Of a DNA stretch of 64,000 nucleotides, positions 11,428 to 22,398 are shown piece by piece. The position numbers and the translations under genes are program-made. The stretch comes from Phycomyces nitens (lineage: Eukaryota > Mucoromycota > Mucoromycetes > Mucorales > Phycomycetaceae), in the NCBI GenBank assembly GCA_022702545.1, contig JAHRBC010000005.1:4611501-4675500 (forward strand), written 5' to 3'. Below the pieces are notes generated by a model, which was given only the letters and a program-made list of their open reading frames with translations, did no database searches and had not been told where the DNA came from. Position 1 is the stretch's first letter. Each line of letters opens with the position of its first letter.

Positions 11428-12623
11428 TTAGGGTCCCAGAAGCGTGGTGCGCTCATCTGGATCAGACTTTGGCTTCCAGGGCTGCCCATCTGCATCTTCC
11501 TGTGTGCTCTTGGAGTAGTCTGGGCGACTGTCCAGAGGCTGCCATGAAATCACCAGCACACCACAGACCAGGATGGCAATTCCAACCAACACAGCCACGA
11601 CTTGCCACCAGAACAAGCGGTCCCATTGGTTATAATAGACCAGCGAGTTAAATAAGCACGAGACATTAAACGAGCAGAAATTGAGTGGGACCAAGATAAT
11701 GGTATCGCACAATTGCACTCCCCGATTAAGGTAATACAGCTATACAAAAAAAATGTTAGGCATGGCTTATATATAATATACATGAATATTGCTTTACCTG
11801 AAGCACCGCCGTAAAGACCAGCGCAGCCACCAACACCCACGTCAAGGGATATATAAACTGATTTTCACCGTGAAATACTGTCAGGATAAGCAGCTCTAGC
11901 CCACTCTTTGCAAACAACATTGCCTGGCTACTAATGTTTGCACCCAGGACACCAAAACTACAAGGCCATAAAATAAGCAACCCAATCTTCGAGCAAATGT
12001 TTGCTTCATACCTAATACCCAGCCACATCTTTAGATCGGGATGGCTGTAGATTCCTCCTTGGTATCCACTCTTCATTCCATACTCCACAACATGAGTTCC
12101 CAATAGGCCCAGACAAGTCAGCAATTCAATTACGGCAAAATAAAATATAAACGCAGGCCGCTTGTATAGTGTAATCAGATCTTGTAGTGTATGGCTTGGC
12201 TCGGGAACCACTCCAAATCCTGCCACGAGCATTGCACCCAGCACAATCAACGTGGTTCCTATGGCACAGTTATTTTTGGCTGCAACGTAATTATATCAAT
12301 TTACCTTGGATGGTGCGTGCACTGAACGGTTCACCTAGTACCCAGCGTGCAAAGATTGCATTGAATACAAGGCCCATGGCACCAATGGGAGCGAGGATAA
12401 CGAGCGGAAGGTATCCAATGGAGCAGGTCGAGCCGACAATGTTGCTAATTGTATAGACCAGGAATCCAATCACCCACATTGGTTGTCGGTAGAGGGCAGT
12501 CTGGAAACGAGCATGAGTCAGATGGGAGCGTCTTTGGAGTGAGATGCCGAGTGCTTGGGTCATGCTGGCCAGCAGCGCCATTGTCAAGGGTCCCCATACA
12601 TCGACAGTAGTGGAAGGTATCAT
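11428..12623 (-). CDS. NIPA-family magnesium transporter-like membrane protein
   Basis: Multi-pass membrane protein of the NIPA/DUF803 family, which transports magnesium in animals and fungi. Four exons: the first (12623 to about 12304) ends TIQ, and splicing to the next gives TIQAKNNCAIGTTLIVLGA. The second joins the third as MWLGISFGVLGANISSQAML, and the fourth begins LYYLNRGVQLCDT. About nine hydrophobic segments alternate with short loops. The motifs SIGYLPLVILAPIGAMGLVFNA and GANISSQAMLFAKS are characteristic of the family. The C-terminus is acidic and ends ERTTLLGP, a possible di-leucine sorting signal for endosome or vacuole. Substrate is inferred from the family only. Confidence 0.85.
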
Positions 12624-12639
12624 GGCAAGTGTGCAATGT

Positions 12640-12684
12640 ACTTTTTGTTGTTGTTGTTGTTGAGGATATTCGTGTGTGTATGTG

Positions 12685-12716
<32 letters not shown>

Positions 12717-12774
12717 AATATATATACACTTTATATATTTCTGTATTTATATATTTATGTATTTATATATATAT

Positions 12775-12820
<46 letters not shown>

Positions 12821-12823
12821 GGT
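12640..12823. repeat. Compound microsatellite (GTT)n, (TA)n, (TAA)n
   Basis: A TTG run at about 12643-12661, mixed TA runs 12684-12784 and about 12 AAT units 12785-12819. They lie directly upstream of the NIPA-like gene start. The open frames across them encode only Ile/Tyr or Asn repeats and are not genes. Confidence 0.92.
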
Positions 12824-12975
12824 TTGTGATTAAAGAGTAAAAAAAAAACAAAAAAGAATCACAAAACAAGTTAAATAGAGTAATTAAAAATGGAATAGTG
12901 CGGAGATTGTATTTGGTTGGTTAATTATGGCATGCAAGCAATCTATAAATAGTATATATCTAACAATCAGTCTTA

Positions 12976-13090
12976 CAGTGTTTCTACTTGAGATCGAGAC
13001 GATGTTGTTGGTTGTTTTTGGACGAATGAAAATTAATTTCTAGACAAACAAAAAAGAATAAAATTTGGTCAAGGGGATTTAGAAAAGGTA
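12976..13090 (+). repeat. Left terminal inverted repeat of element B
   Basis: Begins CAGTGTTTCTACTTGAGATC and aligns, inverted, with 14120-14240. It lies on the 3' side of the relic gene. Confidence 0.87.
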
Positions 13091-13127
13091 AAAGTGACTA
13101 GAATACTCTTTACCTGTAAGCATATCT

Positions 13128-13600
13128 TCAAGTTTGTCCACCAAAGTGAGGAACAACCACGTTTGTTGTTGCTGTTCTTGGTCGATGACTAAAGACCTCT
13201 GGCCTACCATTGCCACTCCAAATACGCTGCACAATATAGAACATGTCTTTTGCCGCCATATTGCTATTCCAATATATATATATATTATAGTTGTTGCAAA
13301 CTAATATTGGGTGGATAGGTCTGTCGTTGGTATTTCGGAAATATCTAGAGTCTTTGGTCTTACAAGTGTTGCAGACCTACACAATCAATATTGAATATAA
13401 AGAATAAATAAAAGTGCACAAGTACCTTTGAAGTGTTACATTCATTGATGTCCAAAAGGTACAATTCTCCAATCTTTTTTGTTTTGTGAGAAGATGCTTG
13501 TAAATCTTCTCGGATACTCCATGCCGTATACAAAATCTGATGCTTGACTTGTTTGTAAGCCCATCTCCAAAGACACGTCGACGAGAGTTTCTGTAATATG
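13128..13600 (-). pseudogene. Fanzor1/TnpB-like C-terminal relic (element B)
   Basis: The clearest Fanzor trace. An upstream exon runs to 13426 and ends GELYLLDINECNTSK, with a GT donor at 13425. A downstream exon (13376-13128) starts VCNTCKTKDS. Joined, they give the signature of the TnpB/Fanzor C-terminus: (V)DE-x-x-TSK, a first CxxC, then RPIHPILVCNNY where a second CxxC is expected, then YWNSN where the family has WNRD. An AAKDMF segment and GNGRPEVF tail follow, ending TGA at 13128-13130. Two critical positions are lost: the last zinc-binding Cys is Tyr (13287-13289), and the RuvC-III NRD Asp is Asn (NSN, 13260-13268). The intron falls exactly after TSK as in element A. The upstream frame opens at about 13600 with no start visible, so this is a fragment. 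Confidence 0.8.
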
Positions 13601-14084
13601 TTTAATTACTATGAGATTGGAGACAAACAGCAAGTAATTGACTTGCTACCTTGGTTGGACAGTTTGGCATGTACTTTCAGGATTCCGCCTGTTTGCTATA
13701 CGGTATCTCTTTTTCCAGGATCAACCGTATATATACTTGCTATTTATCAGCAGCTGTAGCAAAGTCATGTTGTGGTTTGGATATGCAAGACTTGCAAGCA
13801 ATTAGAACATGGATTTTTTTTCTGGGTTATTCTTTCTTGATATGTGAGCAGCTTTTTTTTACTCTCAAGTCATCAGGAGGATCTTTTTGTGTCCTAAATA
13901 ATAACATAACGATAAACGATCGTTTTATTCTTCCAAAAGACCACACATTGTTCCTCACGTATATAATAACTAAATATTTAAATTAAAAATAATAATAAAG
14001 AAGTATAAAGTAGGCTGCTAAAGATGCTCTTTATATATATGTATATATATATTGTATGATTACGAAAAGAAAAGAAAAGAAAAA

Positions 14085-14240
14085 CAAGCTTATTTGACTG
14101 TGATTTTATAATCAATCAACTTACTCTGTCCGTACCTTTCAACTAAATCCCCTTGGCAAAATTCTATTCTTTATTGTTTGTCGTGAAATTAATTTTCATT
14201 CGTCCAAAAACAAAACTAACATCGTCTCAATCTCACACTG
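14085..14240 (-). repeat. Right terminal inverted repeat of element B
   Basis: Near-identical inverted copy of 6377-6545. It ends CACTG before TA; the TTCTACT segment just inside the tip is missing compared with the other three ends. Confidence 0.88.
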
Positions 14241-14501
14241 TATTTTTTGGATCGTTTCTTTTTGTATTCCCATACCCCCATTGTATACATGCATGTGTTA
14301 TTGGTGAGACTTTTCTATACGTAAAATGCTATTGGATATCAAGAGAGATTCTACCAAAGATTTTTTGGAGACATCTTTTGGCAGACGATAAAGTATATGC
14401 GTGAATCTTGATAGAACGAGAACTATCTTTATTAAAGATAACCATCTAAGCTTATACGACCAATCTTTGGGTACTGGTCACATGTCAATGGCAACACTAC
14501 T

Positions 14502-16040
14502 CTACTCCCTAAGACTAGTTGGCCTCCGGTTCTTGATCGAGTAGTATCCCAAAGGGGACGGAGGTGAGCCATCGCCGAGTTTATTGGGCTTTAGCAAATT
14601 CGAAGGGACGTAGCTACCCGGAATTCTCCTGGTTGGTGTTCTCAGCTGATATGTATCCATGGTAATAGTTTGTACAACTTGAAAGGACCCTTTCCAAGAA
14701 AAATCAAACTTTCTATATTCCTTCATCACAGCTCAACCATTCACTGCAAATATTTGTGTCTTTGCCATCTCATGGTTTGCTGTCATTACTGCCATTGTTT
14801 TTTATTGGTTCTCCTGTGCTATATATCTTGCCTTGTTCAATAGTATGATTATGTTGTATATCGTCAGATTGGGTTTGCAAATCTCACAAAGGTTTGGTTC
14901 AGTGGAATCTCTGGGTGACACTGGTTGGCCCTCAATGTAACAACGCTATTCAGCCAGTGCGGCCGTAATGGCAATCATCTCGCGTTGAGTGGCGGCATAA
15001 TTGATTTCTCCATCTTTCAACTTGCGACTAAAGAACACGACAGGGTTATCCTTCTGCAAAATGGTCGCTCTGATAACAAAATCCGATGCGTTTGTCTCGA
15101 TGCCAATGGGAATATCTGGGTCATACGGTTGCAGAATCGAGGCATTGGTCATGACTTGGAGGGTAGAGAAAGCGGGTTCCCACGTAGGAGACCAATCAAC
15201 TTTCCGTGCCTTGAAGCCGACACCGTTAGTCAAGGTATATAATGGTGCGGAAATCTTGACAGAGTTCTTTATGAACCATCGGTAGTAGCTTGACAGGTCA
15301 AGGAAGGAATAGACCTCACAAACCATAGATGGTTGGGGGCCATTCCTTGATAGAAGCAATTTTGAATTCCTCAATTTTACTCTCTTTATCAATAGCATGA
15401 TCTACATAATAAACTTGCAAGCCAATGTACGATTTCGCTGGGTTGGCATACATATGGTACTGGAGAAGGCGACCAAGTGCCATATGAACATGCTTCACAT
15501 TTTGATATTTACTCTTACTGTAAATAAGAATATAATCTAGATATACACAAGCAAAATGATCAATGTATCCACGCAAAACTTCATTTGTGAGTCCAAATGG
15601 CATCACCAGGAATTCAAATCTCAATAACATGCCAAGAAATTGTACTACAGTGTTGGACAACTCATATAAACCAGCATCTTAAACCTCCCAGTTTGCTCTT
15701 CACATACATTCTCAATACTTGATAGATCGATGGGCTTTCCCTTGGTGCTCTTATTCCATACAGGAGCGACATAAGGATCCAATATAGCCCATTAGCCGTC
15801 TACTTGTAGCTGTATACAACCTGTTCTCAACCAGTCTTTTCCCAAGACCACATCGAACTTGGTCAAAGGGAATACAACCATAGACAAGAAGACTTGATAA
15901 TGAGAGTCAATATATAGTATAGACCAACCCTAATTACCTACATAATTCTGGAAAAATTTTCAAATTGGATTTGTAAGTTCCAACATAGCAATGTTGGTAT
16001 GAGGCAATGATTGATAGAGTATTTTTTCGGGAATATCCAT
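14502..16040 (-). pseudogene. Ty3/gypsy-type pol polyprotein relic
   Basis: Degenerate LTR-retrotransposon pol, read right to left. It opens with a protease-like piece (VVLGKDWLRTGCIQL, about 15805-15850). A reverse transcriptase fragment (15660-15316) shows FLVMPFGLTN and YLDYILIYSKS, where the second catalytic Asp of YxDD is Tyr. Next come the RT connection and RNase H (15315-14946) with SFLDLSSYYRWFI, IGIETNASDF and VVFFSRKL. Last is the post-integrase tail (14729-14502) with WKGSFQVVQTITMDTYQLRT. Most of the integrase and the N-terminal RT are deleted, and stops interrupt the frame. I find no LTRs. The copy is inactive. Confidence 0.85.
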
Positions 16041-16384
16041 GACAACAACAACAAAAAGAAGAAGAAAAACAAATGGCGATCTTCATACTACATATATTGA
16101 TTCACAGAAATAGTAACTGTAAGAGAAACTGTAAGAAACTCAAGGAAGAAAACCGTACTGTGAATGCTTTGTTGGACTTGTCAAAAAAAAAAAAGAATGC
16201 CTGAATCATAGTAATTCATTCCAACCAATCAAATCAATCAAATCAATTAATGATAATTCATGATTTTTTTATAGCCTCTCTTTGTTGAGGCACTTGCCAA
16301 TATATTTTGCAAACACATGTTTACCATAGACATCGACGATCCCGACAGACCAGAAGACCCATGACCACCACGATTAACCAACTT

Positions 16385-17230
16385 ATATCAGTCCAAGCTC
16401 CCACCCTTCGACCGCCTTAATCTTGGACACAATTATCTTTTTGTTAGGGTTATTAACAAAGACACCACTTACAAAGTACTTTAATGAACATGGTATCAAT
16501 GCTGACCCCATTTGGCACTGGAGGATTGAGTCGCACACCTTGTTGTATGACATCGCCTCAGCTAATGTATCACTCACAGAATTTAAGGATGCTATACTCG
16601 ATCGCACCTCTCAGACACGATTGTTGTCGGATTGGAATCTCATCATTGACAAACGCACAATCGTAATTGTAATGACAACAAAGGCATCACAGTTGATGAG
16701 ACATGTGTCTATAGTTTGCCCTCTCTTGGACCAGAGGTGGAGTTTACCAAGGTCTTCTTCACCAAGGTTCCTATACATGATAGATCAAACACAGTAATCA
16801 ATATGTGTAAATATAAATATCATGCCATTTGCCCTGTAGAAATGCGAGTCTCGCAAGGATAGTTTGGTGGTCAAGCCAATGTTCTCATCTGCTCCCCACA
16901 TAGTCTTATTCCAACACAATTGCTACTTTTATCTCATTTTATTCCCTTTGGGGATGATCGAAACGTCTATGCCACTTGGTCCAAGATGCCTTTTGAACTG
17001 TAGCTCTTGCCATAAGCCTGGCCACCGTTCCTTTGACTACCCTGAGCAAGAATCTCGCACCTGCTGGAGGCCCAATGCACCTGGATACCTGTGCGCTCGC
17101 TGCCCCAAGAACACCCATAGACTTAAATGCACACAATCCGACATATCAGATACTTTTGGTAATGGAGAATCTCAAGGCCTCATCCAAGAAGGCCTACCTC
17201 TTCACCGATCCCACATTTCCATCTATTAAT
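16385..17230 (+). pseudogene. Retroelement ORF1/gag-like relic with decayed zinc knuckles
   Basis: On the strand opposite the gypsy relic, so probably a different element. Fragments in several frames read like a nucleic-acid-binding ORF1/gag protein: PPFDRLNLGHNYLFVRVI (about 16398), DPIWHWRIESHTLLYDI (about 16500), RTSQTRLLSDWN (about 16603), then two adjacent knuckle-like motifs. The first is CSSCHKPGHRSFDYP (17000-17045), a CCHC with the last Cys replaced by Tyr. The second is CWRPNAPGYLCARCP (17060-17105), also degenerate. Mucoromycete LINE ORF1 proteins have such a layout, but gag cannot be excluded. I find no adjacent reverse transcriptase on this strand. Confidence 0.4.
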
Positions 17231-17523
17231 TTATTTCTACTTTTACTTGGCTCGGTCAAAAGCACCATCCCCTCTATACCTTCCTCTGATCTCAAAGACC
17301 AATCCAACTCCAAATATCTTGAATTTCCTTTTCTTCCCAACAATTCTTTGAAAGGAGACCCAGAAAGGGTTCCACCGTAGTATTCTCTCGTCTATCTCTT
17401 TTACTTTTTCTAATAAACCACGCATATTGACGTTGGTTTCGCCAATCAATAATAGTAATAATAATAATAAAGTGTCAATCAAACCCTCTGCTTCTTTTGT
17501 GTTAATGAATGCCAATGTGTCCT

Positions 17524-19560
17524 TTATGCTTGCCAATAGGGTGGGTGGGGAGTCGCAGGCTGGCGTGGGTGGGTAGTAGCGGCTGTTGCTGCAACAGGGT
17601 AGTAATAAGATGGTTGTGGGGGATAGTACATTGGCATTGGCTGTGCCATTAGTGGTTTATCGTATGTCCCGTCCTTGGAATCGTATTCATCGTACGGTCC
17701 ATATTCATAACCACTCGCTCCGTGTCCCTTGTACACCATGTATGAACTCTTGTTATATGGATATCCTTGCTGCTGTTGTTGTGGTTGTGGTTGGTGGGGG
17801 TGATATGGGGGCATGTAATAGTATGAGTAGTAAGGAACACCTCCATAGTTGTGTTGGAGCGGTACAGGCCCATTTGTGTTCTGGGTCGTACTCATCAGAT
17901 GTTCCGGACCATTATTCATCGAACCGTGACTGAACTTCTCCCTTCCGTACAGAGGTGTGTGTCCATATACTCCTGGATCATAATACCCCTATAATCGCAC
18001 TAGAATTTAGACATCTTCTCAACACTCCAACCAATTTACCATGGCCCATTGCTGTGCTTCAGTGTACAGCCCATAGTCAGGCGCAGATCCCATGGGTGTG
18101 TATGATGAATGACTGCCTGGGTTAGGAGACATGTGCGAATAATAAGTATTAATCGCTGGTTCCACCACAGCATGTTCAGGAGCAGGTTGAACATGTTGTG
18201 GTGGAACTGCTTGGATTTGGGTTTTCACCAGTTCAGATTCGGGTTCTTTCTCTGGTTCAGGTTGTGGCTCTGGTTCCATTTGTGATTGTGGCTGCAACAC
18301 TGGCTGTTGTGGCTCTGGTTTTGGTGTTGCCACTTGTGCCAATGTTACCATCTCATCCTCTTCCGCATCCCCAACCACACTCTCCTCCTTGTTTGGAATC
18401 GGGCTATCCTGTGGCTCTTCATCCAACCCAAGGCTCCCAAACTGCACATTCAACGATCGGATACTGGACGTGCAGGCCGGAAGCACAACTGCCTCGGTCT
18501 GTCTTAAGCGTCTGACCGTTGTCTTTTTTGTTTTTATGATCTCCACAGGTGGTTCTAGAATTGACATGGCTTCTGGTAGAGCTTCTGGTAAAGCTTCAGA
18601 AACAACAGGCTCTGTATTGATGACCTCTATAGGAAGCTCTTTTGTATCTTTGGCAGCTTGTATAACAAGAGGATCGACGGGAGGATCAACAGGTGGATCA
18701 ACAGGTGGATCAACAAGCGATGGCTGCTCAAGAGCTACGTCGTCATCCTCTTTAATGGGTGATGTCTTGTCCTCAGTCACATGGACTGCGTTTAAATCAA
18801 TAGTTTCGGGTTCCTTTTCTTCATCGTCCTTTTCATCTGCTCTTTCTGCATTCTCTACTGCTTCTGGTTTAGGAGGCCCTCTGTGCGATGATTAATAAAT
18901 CTCTATATAATATATCAATAACAATATACCTGAGAATGCTAGCCCATGATGGTTTAGGCTCCACAGACAACACTGCCTCTTCCTCTTTGGGTGGGGTTGG
19001 TCTAGTGTCAGTAAATCGGCCTGCCCTGTCTATAACAAACGTTATTACACGTTAAATATAAAAGCAAATACTTGCATATCTTTCCACCTCTTCCACGCCC
19101 TCTTCCTCTCGTACTATCTAAAAAAGTATAACTTTTATTAGTATTGGCCATCAAACCCATCTGATTATCTACCTCCTCGTACACCAGCCCACTGTTTCTT
19201 GACTGGAACTGCTGGCTTGACTGGTTTTACTTTTTTCTGTTTGACTTGTCCCCATTGATTTGCATGACCTATAAAACTCATTCATTTTGTAAACATCATT
19301 CAACTTTGCAATTTATGTATATATAAAGTCACTTTTTGGCTTGTTAAACTTGTTCTTGTTCTTGTTTTTGGCTTACCTTGGGAGATCCGGTCAATGACAA
19401 CATGGAGATCTCCATTTGCATCATGGACAATAGAAACAAGATCGTCTCGGCTATAGTCTGGGAACAGTTCGCGTAATGTAGTCAGTTGTGCTGCATACGT
19501 ATATTTGAGTGCTTTGAGATCTTGAGTTTGTGTGCGTTGTGCACCCGCATGGGGAGACAT
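17524..19560 (-). CDS. DEF1: DEF1/UBAP2L-like CUE-domain protein
   Basis: Homologue of yeast Def1 (RNA polymerase II degradation factor) and of animal UBAP2L. I start at MSPHAGAQRT (19560); the codon upstream is TTG, not ATG. Residues about 20-55 form a CUE ubiquitin-binding domain (LTTLRELFPDYSRDDLVSIV). A splice joins this to a basic Gly/Arg segment (TRGRGRGG), then a long acidic, Pro/Glu-rich disordered region with DPPVDPPVDPP repeats. The conserved motif is SLNVQFGSLGLDEE (about 18420), as in Def1/UBAP2L proteins. The C-terminus is Tyr/Gln/Pro-rich (SYYYPVAATAA). Def1 promotes ubiquitylation of stalled RNA polymerase II and is proteolytically processed. Five or more exons. Confidence 0.8.
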
Positions 19561-19566
19561 GTCCAA

Positions 19567-20550
19567 TTGAGAATGGAAAAGAGGTAGAGAGATGGTCTTT
19601 TTGGAGTTGTTTTTGAATTATTATTTTTTTGATTTTTTTGATTTTTTTTTTCAACTTGTTCAAGACGGTAACAAAATAAATAAATAAATAATAAATAATA
19701 AAAAGAGTGAATAATTGAATGGTAATAATTAAGCAGATTGAATAGTAAGCAGCATTCAAATAGCAAGGCTCCCTTTATTTTTGGTTGTTCTTTTTGGTGA
19801 TTGGAAACCCAAAGAGGCCTATGGGCAGGATATATGCTGCCCAATGAATATCAATGTAGAATCCCTATGAAATTTGATATCCCACAAAGAAAAGAAAACA
19901 AGCTGCTTTTGATCTTGGTCTATAGTTTTATAGGCTGTCCTGCAACATGTTCTGGCACAATTTGTGGGTGAGAATTTGTTTGGATTGATGACGAATTGTG
20001 CTTGTAAATGTCATGATTACATGACATTGTCAGATGCAATCCAGTTGGGATGCACACCTGGCACAAAAGTGTCAAATTATATATATATATATAATAAATA
20101 TATTTTCTGCAAATATTTGTACCCTAGACTCGTTTATTTCTTGGAGCACTGGCCACATCAAGATATAGAGTACACTTATATTATATAGACCATTTAAAAA
20201 GATGGTTTGAATAGGCCTATTTCGATTTCCCAGTCTGGCCATATAAGCTGTTTATACTATTTTATCAGCCCAGAATGCCTACACATCTTTTGTGGTTATA
20301 TAAAAAGTCAATATAGGATATTCAACAAGTATACTGTTGGAGAATTGGATATAATTGTGTTTTATACCTTGTATGTGGTGGTTTATACATATGTTTATAT
20401 AAAGAGTGGGTAATATAGTGGTGTATAAGTTTTGGAGAGTGTGTGTGTGGAGTGTGTATTTGTGTATTTGTGTGTGTGTGTGTGTGCGTTTGTGTGTACA
20501 TATGTGAGGGTGTGTGGGGATGTTTATTATGGGCAAAAATACAAGTGGAG
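19567..20550. other. Intergenic spacer with poly-T and (GT)n repeats
   Basis: Low-complexity promoter of the DEF1-like gene (poly-A/T at 19620-19720), a TA run near 20080-20095 and a GT-rich tract 20438-20515. No coding signal or RNA gene recognised. Confidence 0.55.
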
Positions 20551-21691
20551 TCACACCTCTGATAGTAACCCTGAACGGCTTCTATCCACCCCACGAACGA
20601 ACGGGTCTTTACGGCGAGGCAAGAACCCTCGTGGTTTGAGAGGACTGAGGAGCTTTCGTGCACGCATCATGTTGAGCTCAGCGGATATCATTCTTAGGTG
20701 ATCGGGATTCGATCGGGTATCGCGTGTGTACGTGTTTGTATCTGGATTGAACCGTGGCTGGGTAGTTGCTTCGGAACGTCGTCGGTGGGAAGACGGCCGG
20801 CGAGGGGGTAAAGGCATTGGGATCAGATTCTTCTTCTTCTTGGTCTTGGTCTTTGGTGTGGCTGATTGGACCAGTGATCGTCGTAGCTGGCTAATGGTCT
20901 CCATCCAGCGTGCCCTGTGTCCATCCGCCTGAGGGGGCGACGATGACATGACAGATGATGCTGTGGTCGACGTAGAAGGCAAGAGTGCCTTTGAGAATGA
21001 AGAAATAGAATGACGCCGCACAAGTTCCTTTGGCAAGACTATCGCTGCTTCCTCTTCTCCATCACTTTTCCAATCAGGGCTTGCGCTCCTTCTGGTCTTA
21101 CGGCTGTGTCTATCAGATGCTCTTCGGGGTACAACTGGCACAAGCACAGGCTCGGGTACTGGTGTTGTCGAAGAAGCCAGCTCTTCATCATCGTCTTCAT
21201 CGTCTTCCACTGTGCCAGGGTCACTCAGCGAAGGTGGCGGCATATGCAGCGGCAAGACTTGAGTGAAGAAGTCGGCCGATAAAAAGTTGCGAAAGGGTGA
21301 ATTACTCACCTACAAGAAAATGAGGAATGAATGAATGAATGATCCAATTGATCACAATACGACAAATTACAAACATATTTGCGATTCTTACCAGCTCCTC
21401 TTCATCCGGCAGACTCTCTTTACTGTCTACCACAATCCAATCTTCCACATGGGACATGCGACGCATTGGCTGTTTGGGTTCATCAGTGGGATGTTCAATT
21501 GAATTTGTTGTTGAGGTTGCTGTGGTTGTGATAACTTCGCGGTTCTTCTTCTTTCGTCGTTTCTTCATCAAAGGAGGTATTGCTCCATAGGGTTTGGGCA
21601 GTTCTGCAGCCAGCTGTTTGATGATCTCTTTATAAGACGATGGTGCTTCGAGTGGCATGACTGATTCTGAATGTGACAGGACCGTGGACAT
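20551..21691 (-). CDS. Uncharacterised basic, serine-rich protein (two exons)
   Basis: I do not recognise a domain. The start is MSTVLSHSESVMPLEA; exon 1 ends near 21392 and exon 2 (from about 21310) continues NSPFRNFLSADFFTQVLPL. The protein is low in complexity: KKRRKKKNRE near the start, an acidic tract (VEDDEDDDEE), SR/RR-rich stretches and a helix HRARWMETISQLRRSLVQ. The C-terminal block HLRMISAELNMMRARKLLSP followed by LKPRGFLPRRKDPFVRG looks structured and is the part most likely to be conserved. Nuclear localisation is likely from the basic clusters. No catalytic motif. Confidence 0.7.
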
Positions 21692-21739
21692 GATGCAAAG
21701 TGCAAGCCCACTCAATTTTTTTTTTAAATAAAGCAGAAA

Positions 21740-21875
21740 GAGAGTAGAAACAGCAACAGCAATAGTGATAGTAATAGTAATAGTGATAGTGACAACAACA
21801 ACAACAGCAGCAGCAATAGCAATAGCAATAGCAATAGCAACAGCAACAACAACAGCAACAACAACAGGAAAAAAG
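21740..21875. repeat. Compound trinucleotide/hexanucleotide repeat (CAA/CAG/AGTAAT)n
   Basis: Purine-rich run of GATAGTAATAG, CAACAACAG and AGCAATAGCAAT units just upstream of the preceding minus-strand gene. Open frames across it encode only low-complexity peptides. Confidence 0.9.
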
Positions 21876-22029
21876 AAGAAGAGAAAAAAAAAACATCCAA
21901 ATTTATTTCATTTTGATTTTATGGGATTTTTTTTTTTGGTTGATTTGATTTCAAGAAAGAGAGAGAGAAAGAAAAGGTGTGGTTGATATAGGCTGTTTTG
22001 AGTACATCTTTACAGACATTGCTCTGCAA

Positions 22030-22398
22030 CTATTGCTGGCGCCATTTGCGATAACTAGTATTGGCAGTTGGGGGTGGTTGATAGGGAACGTCGATTATGT
22101 CCAACGAAGGTTCGTATACAGCATAAGCAATCGTAGCCAGTCCCAGTCCCAGACATGCGACCAGGGAGCGCCGCGTCCATTGACGGGTGAGGTGGGCATT
22201 CATTCCTGGCGAAGGCCTGCTTGGAACTGTTCCTTTTGTCAAGCTCTCATAAGCCCCCGTGATTTCCACAAAATTGACCTTGGGATCAGTATTCACGTCC
22301 GGGTGATGCTTCTTGCACAGTTCAAGGTAACGACGCTTTATCTCCTTTGGGCTACTTGAAGGACTCACCCCAAGCACTTGGTAGGGGGATTTTGCCAT
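22030..22398 (-). CDS. Small J-domain protein with one membrane segment (122 aa)
   Basis: Intronless DnaJ-type co-chaperone. Residues about 3-60 form the J domain, KSPYQVLGVSPSSSPKEIK, with the Hsp70-stimulating HPD in KKHHPDVNTDP. After a short basic linker (RQWTRRS) a hydrophobic helix (LVACLGLGLATIAYAVY) is followed by a short tail. This layout resembles small mitochondrial or ER J-proteins such as DNAJC30, but I cannot decide the compartment. The start is MAKSPYQVLG; longer in-frame ATGs up to 22608 add a Gly/Glu-rich extension without conservation, so I take the short form. No zinc-finger or client-binding region is present. Confidence 0.85.
   Translation of the reverse strand: MAKSPYQVLGVSPSSSPKEIKRRYLELCKKHHPDVNTDPKVNFVEITGAYESLTKGTVPSRPSPGMNAHLTRQWTRRSLVACLGLGLATIAYAVYEPSLDIIDVPYQPPPTANTSYRKWRQQ

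Larger units (their letters stand above)
12976..14240 (-). mobile_element. TIR element B, same family as element A
   Basis: A 1265-base element between TA dinucleotides (12974-12975 and 14241-14242). The left end is CAGTGTTTCTACTTGAGATC. The inverted right end is CAGTGTGAGATTGAGACGAT. Inverted similarity extends about 115-150 bases through GGACGAATGAAAATTAATTT and CAAGGGGATTTAG. Its right end is almost identical to the left end of element A, so both copies share a 5' end. It carries the 3' part of a Fanzor-like gene on the minus strand; the part encoding most of the protein appears deleted or unrecognisable. Confidence 0.82.

Noticed and set aside
12555..12833. Plus-strand open frames rich in Ile, Tyr and Asn
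   Set aside because: They translate TA and TAA microsatellites and antisense NIPA-like sequence.
16383..16607. Minus-strand 74-codon frame
   Set aside because: Antisense to the retroelement ORF1/gag-like fragments, which read better on the plus strand.
21630..21986. Poly-Cys and poly-Thr/Ala open frames
   Set aside because: Artefacts of CAA/AGC repeats read in different frames.
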